48,766 bases of DNA from CAVVVS01 sp963751355 (lineage in GTDB: Bacteria > Bacteroidota > Ignavibacteria > Ignavibacteriales > Ignavibacteriaceae): NCBI GenBank assembly GCA_963751355.1, contig CAVVVS010000027.1, forward strand, positions 1 through 48,766, written 5' to 3'. Positions 17,579 through 26,264 of this stretch are shown here, one piece after another. Made by a program: the position numbers and the translations under genes. Numbering within the stretch: position 1 is the first letter of the stretch; each line of letters opens with the position of its first letter. Below the pieces are notes generated by a model that was not told the DNA's origin, did not search any database, and worked only from the letters and a program-made list of their open reading frames with translations.

Positions 17579-18295
17579 TCATTTTTTGTAACCGGAATGT
17601 ATCAGTAGAAGCCTTCCGTCCTTAATCAGTCCGACACCAGGAGCATAAATTTTATATTCTTTAACCCCGGGCTCCAAAGGAGTAGTTTCTTCTGTTTCTA
17701 TACAATCCGAAAAAGTTCCCGCAGGAGTTTTCAAAATTTTATTGACAGATATGATCTTTGCTCTATCCATTGCAATTCCGGGTGCAATTTCCTGGTAGTA
17801 TTGTGAACCAAATAAGGTAATTCCAGGCATCATTAAACCGAATTTAGCATTGTCTTTCCCAGTTTGCCAGCTGCCCTCATGTCCGGTTACCTCATTATTT
17901 TTATAGATATCAACATCCTCTCCAAAATAATATACACTGTTACTTACCTTATCGATAGCATAATAGTTTGTTGAAATTTCAATAATTTTTTGGTCATTAT
18001 ATTCTTTTTCTTTCACAACTCTGGTTTCGACTCCGTCGACCAACTTGGTTTCATCCAAAACATTAATTATGACTCTTGTTTTTATATTGTATTCGACTCC
18101 CTCCAATATTATCCGGTAGCCTGGCTTTAGAATAAAGAAAGGATTGATTCCCGTAGAAATAAAATTCTTTTTATCAATATGAAAATCCTTAGCCCAATCA
18201 CCGCGTTCTGCAGTCTGTGCATTTAAGGTTATCATATTTGTTATTAGAATAATGGCAGTCAAAGCAACTGCCATTATTTTTTGCCTAACTCTCAT
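17579..18295 (-). CDS. Secreted protein of unknown function
   Basis: About 238 residues from ATG 18295, which starts a good signal peptide (MRVRQKIMAVALTAIILI..., cut after LNAQ). Upstream in-frame ATGs at 18322 and nearby would only add a hydrophobic lead. The mature protein is beta-rich and ends with a CIETEETTPLEPGVKEYKIY and APGVGLIKDG pattern, which I associate with a family of small periplasmic or surface proteins of unknown role; this link was not checked. It follows the PepSY-like gene with a 45-nt gap, so it is probably in the same transcript. Confidence 0.65.
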   Translation of the reverse strand: MRVRQKIMAVALTAIILITNMITLNAQTAERGDWAKDFHIDKKNFISTGINPFFILKPGYRIILEGVEYNIKTRVIINVLDETKLVDGVETRVVKEKEYNDQKIIEISTNYYAIDKVSNSVYYFGEDVDIYKNNEVTGHEGSWQTGKDNAKFGLMMPGITLFGSQYYQEIAPGIAMDRAKIISVNKILKTPAGTFSDCIETEETTPLEPGVKEYKIYAPGVGLIKDGRLLLIHSGYKK

Positions 18296-18340
18296 AATCA
18301 TATCTATCAAAATTATAATCATGTATTAAGTGAAAATAAT

Positions 18341-18880
18341 TTAATCATTGTCATCTTCGTCTGTTTCTCCCTTTTCACCTTTTTCGCCTTTCTCATTTTC
18401 CCCTTTCATAGATTCCGATTTAACTATTTTCCCGTTTGGATAAAGAACCACACCATGTTCTTTTTTATTGCTTTCGATAGATAACTCATAAGTTACTTTT
18501 TTTCCGCTCGTAACCCTCTCGGCTTTGTTTATTTTTAAGTCTTTAAACTTACCCTTAAGAGTTTTCATTACGGGAGCCGGCAGCTCATTTTCGGGGATAG
18601 TTTCTTCCACTTCCGTAATTTTGCCGGAATGAGTTATCAGCACGTCGATATGCTTTGTGCCTTGCATACTTTCAATTTCATAATAACTATGACCGTTTTC
18701 TTTCTCAATGCTGGTTCCTTTTATATCTGCTTTCGGATATGCTTTATGAAAAGATTCCAGTACTTTTGCAGGAACCTTTTTAAGATCGACCTTTTGATCC
18801 TGTGCAAAGCTAAAGCTCGCAGTTAAAATCAATATAATGGTTAATAAAAAAAATTTTGAAAATATATTTGTAAACTTCAT
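18341..18880 (-). CDS. Secreted PepSY-like domain protein
   Basis: About 179 residues from ATG 18880, chosen for its GGGAGA site 6 nt upstream and because a signal peptide (MKFTNIFSKFFLLTIILIL..., cut near SFAQ) begins there. The mature part carries two PepSY-like units: VPAKVLESFHKAYPKADIKG followed by a YYEIES strand, and ELPAPVMKTLKGKFKDLKIN followed by a YELSIES strand. The tail is low-complexity and charged, with repeats of GEKGEKGE and final acidic residues. PepSY-like proteins of this type are periplasmic and often sit next to two-component systems. An 11-bp direct repeat (18938-18953), also found before the receptor and response-regulator genes, lies upstream. Exact role unknown. Confidence 0.75.
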   Translation of the reverse strand: MKFTNIFSKFFLLTIILILTASFSFAQDQKVDLKKVPAKVLESFHKAYPKADIKGTSIEKENGHSYYEIESMQGTKHIDVLITHSGKITEVEETIPENELPAPVMKTLKGKFKDLKINKAERVTSGKKVTYELSIESNKKEHGVVLYPNGKIVKSESMKGENEKGEKGEKGETDEDDND

Positions 18881-18937
18881 GTTCAGTCTCCCTATTTTTA
18901 TTATTGTTGTTTCTAATAACAAAGATAAAAATAGATT

Positions 18938-18953
18938 ATGAAATGAAGGTGAA
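18938..18953 (-). promoter_or_regulatory. Putative response-regulator direct repeat upstream of PepSY gene
   Basis: On the plus strand ATGAA (18938-18942) and GTGAA (18949-18953) are 11 nt apart, with another ATGAA between them (18943-18947). On the coding strand this reads TTCAC-N6-TTCAT. It is 58-73 nt before the ATG. The same spacing and orientation occur before the TonB receptor and response-regulator genes. Binding is inferred. Confidence 0.4.
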
Positions 18954-19023
18954 ATTCCAATCCGATTTCGATTTTTAGTTTATAGTTATTTCTAAAATAA
19001 GTTTTCTGAAGATTTCACACTAA

Positions 19024-21444
19024 CTAATAACCTACCCCGTTATTATTTTGACCGCTTTCAACCGGTTGTTTTTCTTTATAATTATTAAAATTATATTTGA
19101 AATCGAGCGTTACCATAGGCGCCTGTCTGGAATAAAAAAAACGGTTATAAAAATCTGTTCCCTGAGTAATAAATTGGCGTTTCCCAGTATGTAATAAATC
19201 ACGGACTTGTAAAGTCAACGAGAATTTCTTCGCAAGAAAACTTTGTTTTATCGCTAAATCGGTAGTAAAATAACCTTCCCACTTTCCCTGTGCGGTAACG
19301 GAGGGGCTATGATATCTTGTGTTCAATTGAAGCTCGGTTGATTGAGTAATATCAAATACATTATTATTTTTAATACTCCAGTCAAAGCTTTTTCTCGCAA
19401 ATGACTGATTATTTATAGCACCTTGAATTCTATAATCATAAACATCTCCCATAAAATTAAATTGCCAAATTTTTACCGGGTTGAACAAAATCATAAACTC
19501 GGTACCGAGAGAATAATCTGTTCCAACATTTGCTATTGATCTTAATGTTACGTTTTCTGCATATACCGAATTAATATCTTCCATTTTATTATGTGTAAAC
19601 CGGTAATAAAAATCGTCTGAGAAAGAGACTTTACCAAAAAATGTTTGAAAGCCCAGTTCATACGAATCAATAAGCTCCGGTTTTAGGGAAGGATTTCCTA
19701 TACGTACATTGTTAGCATCAAACCAGGTATAAAAAGGTTCAAGGTCTCCGCCGTCGGGTCTTTCAATCCGGCGGCTGTAACTAGCCATCATTTGAGTTCC
19801 TCCGGTAAAATTGTAAGAAGAATGAATGGACGGGAAAAAATCCCACCTGCTTAAAGAATACTGCTGTTTGGTTTCGGCTAATTTAACAAGTTGGTAAGTA
19901 TACTCAGCCCGTGCTCCAATCTGAACCCCGAGACTGTCCCAACGATTTGAAAACAATGAATATGCAGCAAACCTTGTTCGGTTAAAATCATTAGTGTGAC
20001 TGAATTGAGGTTTAAATTGGTAAGCATTTTGGACTGAATCAAAAACAGATAATGTGTTTATATTCTGTCTAAGTCTGCTGAAATATTCCATACCGGCAGA
20101 AAATTTTTCTAATTTGTTTAAGGGCAGGGTATAATCAATTTTCCCTCTTAGTTCGCTTTCCGGACCCAATTCAGTTGTTTTTGTCCCATTCACAAGAATG
20201 CTGCTTTGAACAGCGTAAGAATTGGATACTTCATTATTATTATTATGCCGATAGAACATTTCAGCAGTGAGCTCGTGCCCCTTCGCTCCGAATTTGTGAA
20301 CATAATTGGTGTTCAAATCATAAAATGAACCCGAATGATTATGATTGGTGTTGTTTAGATAAAAAATCTTATGTGGCTGGATATTAGACCATTGATCATA
20401 ATTCAAGTTTGAAGTTCGTTGAAATGATCTTGTACCGTATCTTCCGCCGAAGGAGAGATTATCATTTTCGCTCAAATCTAAATTTAATCCGCCTCTCACG
20501 CCAGATATTTTTCTACCCCACATAATATTCCCGTTAGAATTAAGATATGAGGTATTGCCCCCGATTATGAATTCTTTTTCCTGGCTATTCGTGCCCGGAT
20601 AATAACGACGGTTAATATCAACTCCCAAATCATAATCTACTGCCGGAGTTTTGTATTGAAATATTAAATTTCCACCGAACTTATTATTTAATCCTCCCAT
20701 TATATTAACAATTCCGCTCAATCCAAGATTTGTATTCTTCTTAAGAACAATATTTATAATTCCGGCGGTGCCACTGGCATCATATTTTGCCGAGGGATTT
20801 GTTATTAATTCAATTGTCTTAATTGCGGTTGCAGGAATCTGCTGCAAAGCGTCCTGGGCATTCAGTACGGAAGGTTTGCCATTAATAAGGACCTGGAAAT
20901 TTGTACTTCCTCTAAGGCTAACATTTCCATCTATATCGACACTTACCGAAGGAATATTTTCAAGAACATCCGCAGCTGTACCGGATATTGCCGTATGCAT
21001 CTGACTTACATCTATAACTTTTTTATCAGGTTGATATGATATAGGTGAGCGTTTCCCCTCTACAACCACGTTCTGCAAATTAATTGAAGTTTGGCTTAAG
21101 TAAATTTTGCCTAAATCCAGATTACGTTTTGAATCCGAAATTGATATGCTATTTATAATTTTTGTTGTATATCCGACAAATCGCACTTTCAAATAATAAT
21201 GGCCCGTATCAATTCTTTCTATTACAAATTTTCCTTCTTTATTAGTTACGGTACCGTTAACTTGTGAACTATCTTTTCTAGAAAAAAGGATGACATTTGA
21301 CATTTCAATTGGGGCTTTTGTTTCTTCATCGAAAACTTTTCCCGTTATACTACCGATTTGTATTATCTCTTTCTTTTGCTGGCTGTAAATTAAACTTGAT
21401 ATCAAAAATGAAACCATGAGCAGCATAAATGTATTCTTAAGCAT
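19024..21444 (-). CDS. TonB-dependent outer membrane receptor (OMP beta-barrel family)
   Basis: 806 residues. Signal peptide (MLKNTFMLLMVSFLISS..., cut near YSQQ), then a carboxypeptidase-regulatory-like beta-sandwich (about 32-115: GSITGKVFDEETKAPIEMSN), a plug domain (about 125-235: DVLENIPSVSVDIDGNVSLRG and LINGKPSVL), and a long barrel of alternating aromatic strands ending near residue 806. This is the CirA/FecA-like OMP_b-brl_3 type found in the Bacteroidota/Chlorobiota group, thought to import bulky ligands or act in envelope signalling. It lies between a two-component system upstream and PepSY-like and secreted genes downstream, all on one strand. A shared direct repeat is found at 21555-21570. 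No SusD partner is present. Ligand unknown. Confidence 0.92.
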   Translation of the reverse strand: MLKNTFMLLMVSFLISSLIYSQQKKEIIQIGSITGKVFDEETKAPIEMSNVILFSRKDSSQVNGTVTNKEGKFVIERIDTGHYYLKVRFVGYTTKIINSISISDSKRNLDLGKIYLSQTSINLQNVVVEGKRSPISYQPDKKVIDVSQMHTAISGTAADVLENIPSVSVDIDGNVSLRGSTNFQVLINGKPSVLNAQDALQQIPATAIKTIELITNPSAKYDASGTAGIINIVLKKNTNLGLSGIVNIMGGLNNKFGGNLIFQYKTPAVDYDLGVDINRRYYPGTNSQEKEFIIGGNTSYLNSNGNIMWGRKISGVRGGLNLDLSENDNLSFGGRYGTRSFQRTSNLNYDQWSNIQPHKIFYLNNTNHNHSGSFYDLNTNYVHKFGAKGHELTAEMFYRHNNNNEVSNSYAVQSSILVNGTKTTELGPESELRGKIDYTLPLNKLEKFSAGMEYFSRLRQNINTLSVFDSVQNAYQFKPQFSHTNDFNRTRFAAYSLFSNRWDSLGVQIGARAEYTYQLVKLAETKQQYSLSRWDFFPSIHSSYNFTGGTQMMASYSRRIERPDGGDLEPFYTWFDANNVRIGNPSLKPELIDSYELGFQTFFGKVSFSDDFYYRFTHNKMEDINSVYAENVTLRSIANVGTDYSLGTEFMILFNPVKIWQFNFMGDVYDYRIQGAINNQSFARKSFDWSIKNNNVFDITQSTELQLNTRYHSPSVTAQGKWEGYFTTDLAIKQSFLAKKFSLTLQVRDLLHTGKRQFITQGTDFYNRFFYSRQAPMVTLDFKYNFNNYKEKQPVESGQNNNGVGY

Positions 21445-21554
21445 TATTGCTCCATACTGGATATTTCAGGTTATAAAGTATTTTGGTGATTAAATTGTAA
21501 AATAAAATTCAAAACGAAACTAATGTGTTTAAATTTGAAGGTTAATACATATAA

Positions 21555-21570
21555 ATGAAAATAAGATGAA
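21555..21570 (-). promoter_or_regulatory. Putative response-regulator direct repeat upstream of TonB receptor
   Basis: Plus-strand ATGAA at 21555-21559 and 21566-21570, 11 nt apart, with further ATGAA at 21583-21587. On the coding strand TTCAT-N6-TTCAT. It lies 111-126 nt before the ATG. It matches the arrays before the response-regulator and PepSY genes. Confidence 0.45.
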
Positions 21571-21639
21571 AAAAGGAATGGGATGAAACGATAATAAGTA
21601 ATATGTGATGCATATTAAGAACCAAAAGCTTCATACGAA

Positions 21640-23031
21640 TTAGGAAAAGGTTTTAGGAAGTAAAATACTGAAAACAGTTTTTTCACTGATTTTACTCTCA
21701 ACATGTATTTCACCTCTATGCATCTCAATTATTTCCTTGGCTATTGCCAATCCCAATCCGCTCCCGTTTATTTCCGCGCGTATCTCATTGGATCTATAGA
21801 ACCTGTTAAAAATATAGGGAATTTCAGAAGAAGATATTCCTGGACCGTTGTTTTCCACTGAAATGGAAATTTTATCGTCGCCTATTTTTTGTAAATCAAT
21901 TGATACCTTTGACTCATGGAAAGAATATTTAACTGCATTTTCAATTAGATTTAAAAATACACTCTTCAGCTTTTCTTTATCTGCATCTATTTCTATGGAA
22001 TCATCAATCAACAAATTGATCCGGATATATCTTTTAACGGCAGCCGGGTTCATAATCTGAACACACTCAGCCAATAGCTCGTCAAGTCTAACTTTACTTA
22101 CATCAAGCTTTGTTTGAGATGCGTCTAATTTTGTAATTGTTAAAAGTGAATTGGTAAGTTTTGTTAAACTTTCAATTTCTGAAAGAGCATTTTTTATTCC
22201 TTCCGCCGAATCCGCATCCTCAATTTTTTTCTCTAAAATCTCAAGTTCAGTTTGGATTACGGTTAAAGGCGTTTTAATCTCATGCGACGCATTTGCCACA
22301 AACCTTTTTTGACTTTTAAAAGCATCGTCTATTCTTTCGATCATTTCATTCAATGTTTCTCCTAATGCTCGTACTTCGTCTTTAGCTATAGGAAGTTCTA
22401 GACGTTTGTCTAAATTTTTTACCGAAATGTTTTTAGCCGTATCAGCCATTTGAGTTATAGGTTTGAATGCTGCTTTGGAAATAAAATATGCAGCAAATCC
22501 TGTAATAATTAAACCGGAAGGGATGATAATTAAAAATAAATAAAGCAGTCTATCGAGATCTTCGAAAACGTCTTTAACAGAAGCCGCTGTCTCAAGGACA
22601 TAAACGGAATCGTTTTCCGTTTCAAATTTACTCCATACGATATGATATTTCTGGTGCTCTATTTTAGTTCTATTGTACTCGAAAGGTTTTTTTATATTTT
22701 CATTAATATTTGGAAAAGGAATTTTCGATAGTATTGAATCCCTAATGATAATTTTTCCGCTTCGATCGAACAACTGGAATCGTGCCCCAATTAGATGTCT
22801 AGAGCTTATTGAAGATAATTTATTCATATCTAAAGAATATTGATCGTCAAACTCATCCTCTATTTCGGTACGTAAGGAAATAGAATAGCTTTTAAGATTA
22901 GTATTAAGCTTAAGGAATGCTGCTTCTTTAGTGCTATTGTAAATTATAGCAGCGAAAATGATAAGCAGCAATCCAAATACAATTGTGTATGCTAAAATTA
23001 TTTTTGATTTTATGGAGAGCATCGACAACAT
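21640..23031 (-). CDS. Two-component sensor histidine kinase
   Basis: 463 residues. Transmembrane helices near 9-31 and 163-184 bracket a periplasmic sensor of about 130 residues. HAMP follows (about 185-238), then the H-box FVANASHEIKTPL with phospho-accepting H250, the N-box NLIENAVKYS, G1 ENNGPGIS, and G2 GSGLGLAIAKEI. It phosphorylates the OmpR-type regulator encoded 57 nt upstream. The ATG at 23031 has GAGGTC 6 nt upstream. The architecture is that of EnvZ/CusS-like kinases that watch the envelope; the sensed signal is not evident. The neighbourhood (TonB receptor, PepSY, efflux) supports envelope or xenobiotic stress. Confidence 0.94.
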   Translation of the reverse strand: MLSMLSIKSKIILAYTIVFGLLLIIFAAIIYNSTKEAAFLKLNTNLKSYSISLRTEIEDEFDDQYSLDMNKLSSISSRHLIGARFQLFDRSGKIIIRDSILSKIPFPNINENIKKPFEYNRTKIEHQKYHIVWSKFETENDSVYVLETAASVKDVFEDLDRLLYLFLIIIPSGLIITGFAAYFISKAAFKPITQMADTAKNISVKNLDKRLELPIAKDEVRALGETLNEMIERIDDAFKSQKRFVANASHEIKTPLTVIQTELEILEKKIEDADSAEGIKNALSEIESLTKLTNSLLTITKLDASQTKLDVSKVRLDELLAECVQIMNPAAVKRYIRINLLIDDSIEIDADKEKLKSVFLNLIENAVKYSFHESKVSIDLQKIGDDKISISVENNGPGISSSEIPYIFNRFYRSNEIRAEINGSGLGLAIAKEIIEMHRGEIHVESKISEKTVFSILLPKTFS

Positions 23032-23038
23032 ATTTTGA

Positions 23039-23074
23039 CCTCACCCCTTCCCCTCTTCTTAGCAGAAAGAGAAG
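23039..23074. repeat. Degenerate CCTCACCCC/CCCTCT-type intergenic palindrome
   Basis: CCTCACCCCTTCCCCTCTTC, then a short loop and AAGAGAAG, between the response-regulator and kinase genes. It resembles the common intergenic CCTCACCCC...CCCTCTCC palindromes seen across many bacteria, here with an incomplete right arm. The kinase's ribosome-binding site lies within it. Confidence 0.35.
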
Positions 23075-23088
23075 AATTGAAATTTGAA

Positions 23089-23760
23089 TTAACTATCTTT
23101 AAAAATATATCCGGCACCTCTAACGGTACGAATTAGTTGCTTTTCAAAATTCTTATCGATCTTCTGACGTAAAAATTTTATAAATGATTCTATAACGTTA
23201 CTGTGCGGATCAAAATTCATGTCCCACAAATGTTCTGAAATCTTTCCACGGGATAAAATTCTGTTCGGATTCATCATAAATAATTCGAGAAGGGCGTATT
23301 CTTTTGTTGAAAGCTGAATCTCTTTTCCTTCCCGGTAGGCTTTATGTGTATTCAAGTCTAATTTTACTCCAAAATTTTCTAATACAGCGGTACGTACTTC
23401 ACTCTTTCTCCGAATGAGTGCACGCATTCTCGCTAAAAGTTCACCCAAATGAAAAGGTTTGGCAAGATAATCATCCGCACCCTGGTCCAGTCCTTTTATT
23501 TTATCCGAAACATCATCCAGGGCAGTTAACATTAAAATTGGAGTTAACACTTTATTTTCACGCAAATTTGCACAGGTTTGTAATCCATCCTGCTTAGGTA
23601 ACATTATATCCAGGATTATTAAATCATAATAATTAATTACCGCAAGCTCCTCGCCGCTGATACCGTCACCGGCGGTATCTACTGCGTAGCCCTCAGTTTT
23701 CAATCCTTTGGAAAGGGCAGCAGAAAGTTTTTTATCATCTTCGATTATAAGTACACGCAT
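23089..23760 (-). CDS. OmpR/PhoB-family response regulator
   Basis: 223 residues: receiver domain (1-115) with acidic pocket E7, D8, D9, phospho-acceptor D51 in LILDIMLPKQDG, T79 and K101 (LAKPF), followed by a winged-helix effector domain (about 125-222: LDLNTHKAYREGKEIQLSTKEYALLE, and IRTVRGAGYIF). It is the partner of the kinase encoded directly downstream. Direct repeats with 11-bp period lie 37-52 nt before its own ATG and before two neighbouring envelope genes, consistent with autoregulation and a local regulon (inference). Confidence 0.95.
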   Translation of the reverse strand: MRVLIIEDDKKLSAALSKGLKTEGYAVDTAGDGISGEELAVINYYDLIILDIMLPKQDGLQTCANLRENKVLTPILMLTALDDVSDKIKGLDQGADDYLAKPFHLGELLARMRALIRRKSEVRTAVLENFGVKLDLNTHKAYREGKEIQLSTKEYALLELFMMNPNRILSRGKISEHLWDMNFDPHSNVIESFIKFLRQKIDKNFEKQLIRTVRGAGYIFKDS

Positions 23761-23796
23761 AATAATTTAATTTTTGTACAAATATAATTAGTTAAG

Positions 23797-23812
23797 ATGA
23801 AAAGAATATGAA
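23797..23812 (-). promoter_or_regulatory. Putative autoregulatory direct repeat upstream of response regulator
   Basis: Plus-strand ATGAA at 23797-23801 and 23808-23812, 11 nt apart; on the coding strand TTCAT-N6-TTCAT, 37-52 nt before the ATG. PhoB/OmpR-family regulators are known to bind direct repeats with about one helical turn spacing. Confidence 0.45.
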
Positions 23813-23898
23813 AAAGGTCTTTTCCTTTAAACGAGCATTAAAATCGTAAGAATTAAATCAGAGAAACGGGAATTGTTTTAAGGTGAAAAGATTTTAAA

Positions 23899-23931
23899 AA
23901 TAAAATCCGGGTTTTTACTTAACCCGGATAA
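23899..23931 (-). terminator. Rho-independent terminator of the rhodanese gene
   Basis: Stem ATCCGGGTT / AACCCGGAT (23905-23913 and 23921-23929) with a 7-nt loop. On the minus strand it is followed by a T-rich stretch (TTTATTTTT) and lies 30 nt after the rhodanese stop. Confidence 0.85.
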
Positions 23932-23958
23932 AAACTTGTTAAACGAAAAATATTTTCT

Positions 23959-24477
23959 TTACTTTGATGATGGATAACCTTTATCGACCCAATTTTCTAC
24001 AAAAGTATTGGGTAGATATAGTACATGAACATTCTTATAACCCATTTCCTCCACGGTCTTAAATGCCGGTCGAATATTCGGGCAATCGCCCCACGGGCAG
24101 CATCCGCAATAAAGGACTATATTTTTATCGTGTTTAAATTTCTTTACTTCACTTTTTAATTTTTCAATTCCTTTTGTTCTTGATGCGGGACCAACATAAA
24201 CGGAACCGGGGATATGACTTTGATTGTACAAAAAGCTAAAGCCAACCTGCACTATCAAAGGATTTTTTTCTTTTTTATTCGACAAAATCCCAGCAAGTTC
24301 CTTCGGGGTATAAACATTGTTAAGTTTCCAGGGATCATTTTTAGATGTGCTTTGTTTTTCTAAGACATTATTCTCAGCAGATTTTTTAGTTTTATTTTGC
24401 CCTAAAGCAGGAATTGTTACCATGAGTGACAATAAAAATATTGCTCCCATAAATAACTTATTTTTGGTTAAAAACAT
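23959..24477 (-). CDS. Periplasmic rhodanese-like protein
   Basis: About 172 residues from ATG 24477, selected for AGGAGT 6 nt upstream and because a signal peptide begins there (MFLTKNKLFMGAIFLLSLMVTIPALGQ); longer in-frame starts exist upstream. The rhodanese fold is shown by PLIVQVGFSFLYNQSHIPGS and the active-site loop LYCGCCPWGDCPNI, in which the first cysteine is the expected persulfide carrier. The extra cysteines (CGCCPWGDC) are unusual and could bind metal or form a disulfide. Single gene with its own terminator. It may transfer sulfur or detoxify in the periplasm; the substrate is unknown. Confidence 0.85.
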   Translation of the reverse strand: MFLTKNKLFMGAIFLLSLMVTIPALGQNKTKKSAENNVLEKQSTSKNDPWKLNNVYTPKELAGILSNKKEKNPLIVQVGFSFLYNQSHIPGSVYVGPASRTKGIEKLKSEVKKFKHDKNIVLYCGCCPWGDCPNIRPAFKTVEEMGYKNVHVLYLPNTFVENWVDKGYPSSK

Positions 24478-24669
24478 TTTAACTCCTAAATTTTTTAACA
24501 TGAACCATAATTTATTTGGGTTTAACTTAGAGTAATGATAATTAACAATCAATGAAGTTATAGCAATGAAGGTAAAAACGAAGTTGATTTTTGAGGGAAA
24601 TCACTTCCATTTTTTTTAGTGTTTTTATTCGGAATTAATAAGATATGAACTTAAAAGATAACCAGAATA

Positions 24670-25386
24670 CTATTTACCGGATGTTGTGTTCTTTGAACTG
24701 AATAAATTTTCAATTCGTCTTCCCCCCATAAAACGCCGGCTGTAATAACTATCTTTAATTGAAGAAACGATTACACCGTGACTAGCGCTTGAGTGTGCGA
24801 ATAAATGATCACCTATATAAATACCCACGTGACCGGGACGGACCCATCTTCTGGTGTTGAAAAATACAAGATCACCAAACTTAAGATCATCAATATTGTC
24901 AATAGATTCTCCTTCACGATATTGTTCCCTTGCGGTTCTTTCCAATTGAAAAGTAAAAGTCTCTTCGTATATTTTTTGAGTAAAAGCCGAACAATCTATT
25001 CCTTTTTTAGTATCACCGCCCCACTTATATGGTGTGTTCAAATATTTAATAATCTCCATCAACATCTTCTCTTTCAATGTTGATCTATCTGCGTTCATAT
25101 CGGTATTTGATGCCCTGGTACTAAATCTTTGAACTATTGAAGATATGTCCACACTTCTTTCATTATCGGGAATATCATCCGGATCGGAATCAGCCACCGG
25201 ATTATTTGTACTTACAGTATCCACACTACCGTATTCGGAAGAGAATCTTATAGGAGAATCATTTGTATTATTAGGTTTTGGTTTGTCTTTATATCGAATA
25301 CTGTTTGAGGAAGAAGAGCAGCCGGAATATATGAAAATTTCGGTTGCTCCTAAAATCAGAAATATGAATATGATCGAATGGCGCAT
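24670..25386 (-). CDS. NlpC/P60 (C40) cell-wall peptidase, lipoprotein
   Basis: 238 residues. Signal peptide with lipobox (IYSGC, lipidated C23), a polar low-complexity linker (about 25-100), and a C-terminal NlpC/P60 domain with catalytic C132 (GIDCSAF), H186 (RPGHVGIYIG) and H198 (FAHSS). Such enzymes cut D-gamma-glutamyl-diaminopimelate bonds in peptidoglycan peptides, as in Spr/MepS. The start ATG lies 5 nt after the stop of the sigma-factor gene, so it may be co-transcribed with it. Confidence 0.92.
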   Translation of the reverse strand: MRHSIIFIFLILGATEIFIYSGCSSSSNSIRYKDKPKPNNTNDSPIRFSSEYGSVDTVSTNNPVADSDPDDIPDNERSVDISSIVQRFSTRASNTDMNADRSTLKEKMLMEIIKYLNTPYKWGGDTKKGIDCSAFTQKIYEETFTFQLERTAREQYREGESIDNIDDLKFGDLVFFNTRRWVRPGHVGIYIGDHLFAHSSASHGVIVSSIKDSYYSRRFMGGRRIENLFSSKNTTSGK

Positions 25387-25391
25387 TTGGA

Positions 25392-26246
25392 TCAGCCTAG
25401 ATACGCTCTTAAATTTTTACTCCTGGAAGTATGTCTAAGTCTGCGGATTGCTTTTTCTTTTATCTGCCGAACTCTTTCTCTTGTTAAATTAAATTTTTCC
25501 CCAATTTCTTCAAGAGTGAGTGAATGTTCTTTATTCAACCCAAAATACAGTTTAATAACCTCTGACTCTCTTTCGGATAAAGAAGATAATGCTCTTTCAA
25601 TTTCCGCTTTCAAGGATTCACTCATCAATTCAAAATCGGGATTTGGCTGCTGATCATCTTCGATAACATCCAAAAGACGGTTCTCTTCGCCCTGTGAAAA
25701 AGGAGCATCCATAGATACATGCCGTCCGGAAATTTTAAGCGTATCAGCAACTTCGGCTACATCCATATCCAATTCCTGGGCAAGTTCGGTTGCATTGGGT
25801 TCTCTCTCAAATTCCTGCTCAAGGTTGCTGTAAGCTTTACCTATTTTATTTAATGCACCTACACGGTTTAGGGGTAATCTAACAATTCTAGATTGTTCGG
25901 CAAGAGCCTGGAGAATTGACTGCCGTATCCACCAAACGGCATATGAAATGAATTTAAAACCTCTTGTTTCGTCAAACCGTTTTGCGGCTTTTATTAAACC
26001 CAAATTACCTTCATTGATCAAATCGCCGAGAGACAAACCTTGGTTTTGATATTGCTTTGCAACGCTAACAACAAAACGAAGATTTGCTTTGGTTAACATT
26101 TCCAAAGCATTCTGATCACCCTTTTTGATCCTGATGGCAAGTTCGATTTCTTGATCAGGAATAAGTAGATCAACTTTTCCAATCTCTTGCAAATACTTAT
26201 CGAGAGATTGACTTTCACGATTGGTGTACTGTTTGGTTATTCTCAC
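25392..26246 (-). CDS. rpoD: Primary RNA polymerase sigma factor (sigma-70, RpoD/SigA)
   Basis: 284 residues with regions 1.2 (SLDKYLQEIGK), 2.1-2.4 (NLRFVVSVAKQYQNQGLSLGD, GFKFISYAVWWIRQSI), 3 (ALNKIGKAYSNLEQEFEREP) and 4 (LTLEEIGEKFNLTRERVRQIKEKAIRRLR). It lacks a long region 1.1, as in the housekeeping sigma factors of the Bacteroidota/Chlorobiota group. It directs RNA polymerase to housekeeping promoters. Start is GTG 26246 with GAGGTGA 5 nt upstream. An EutN-type microcompartment vertex gene ends 18 nt upstream, an odd neighbour for this gene. Another group 1/2 sigma elsewhere in the genome cannot be excluded. Confidence 0.93.
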   Translation of the reverse strand: MRITKQYTNRESQSLDKYLQEIGKVDLLIPDQEIELAIRIKKGDQNALEMLTKANLRFVVSVAKQYQNQGLSLGDLINEGNLGLIKAAKRFDETRGFKFISYAVWWIRQSILQALAEQSRIVRLPLNRVGALNKIGKAYSNLEQEFEREPNATELAQELDMDVAEVADTLKISGRHVSMDAPFSQGEENRLLDVIEDDQQPNPDFELMSESLKAEIERALSSLSERESEVIKLYFGLNKEHSLTLEEIGEKFNLTRERVRQIKEKAIRRLRHTSRSKNLRAYLG

Positions 26247-26264
26247 TGATTCACCTCATTGATA

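Noticed and set aside
24552..24570. ATGAA repeats upstream of the rhodanese gene as part of the two-component regulon
   Set aside because: Spacing is 14 nt instead of 11, so it does not match the other three sites.
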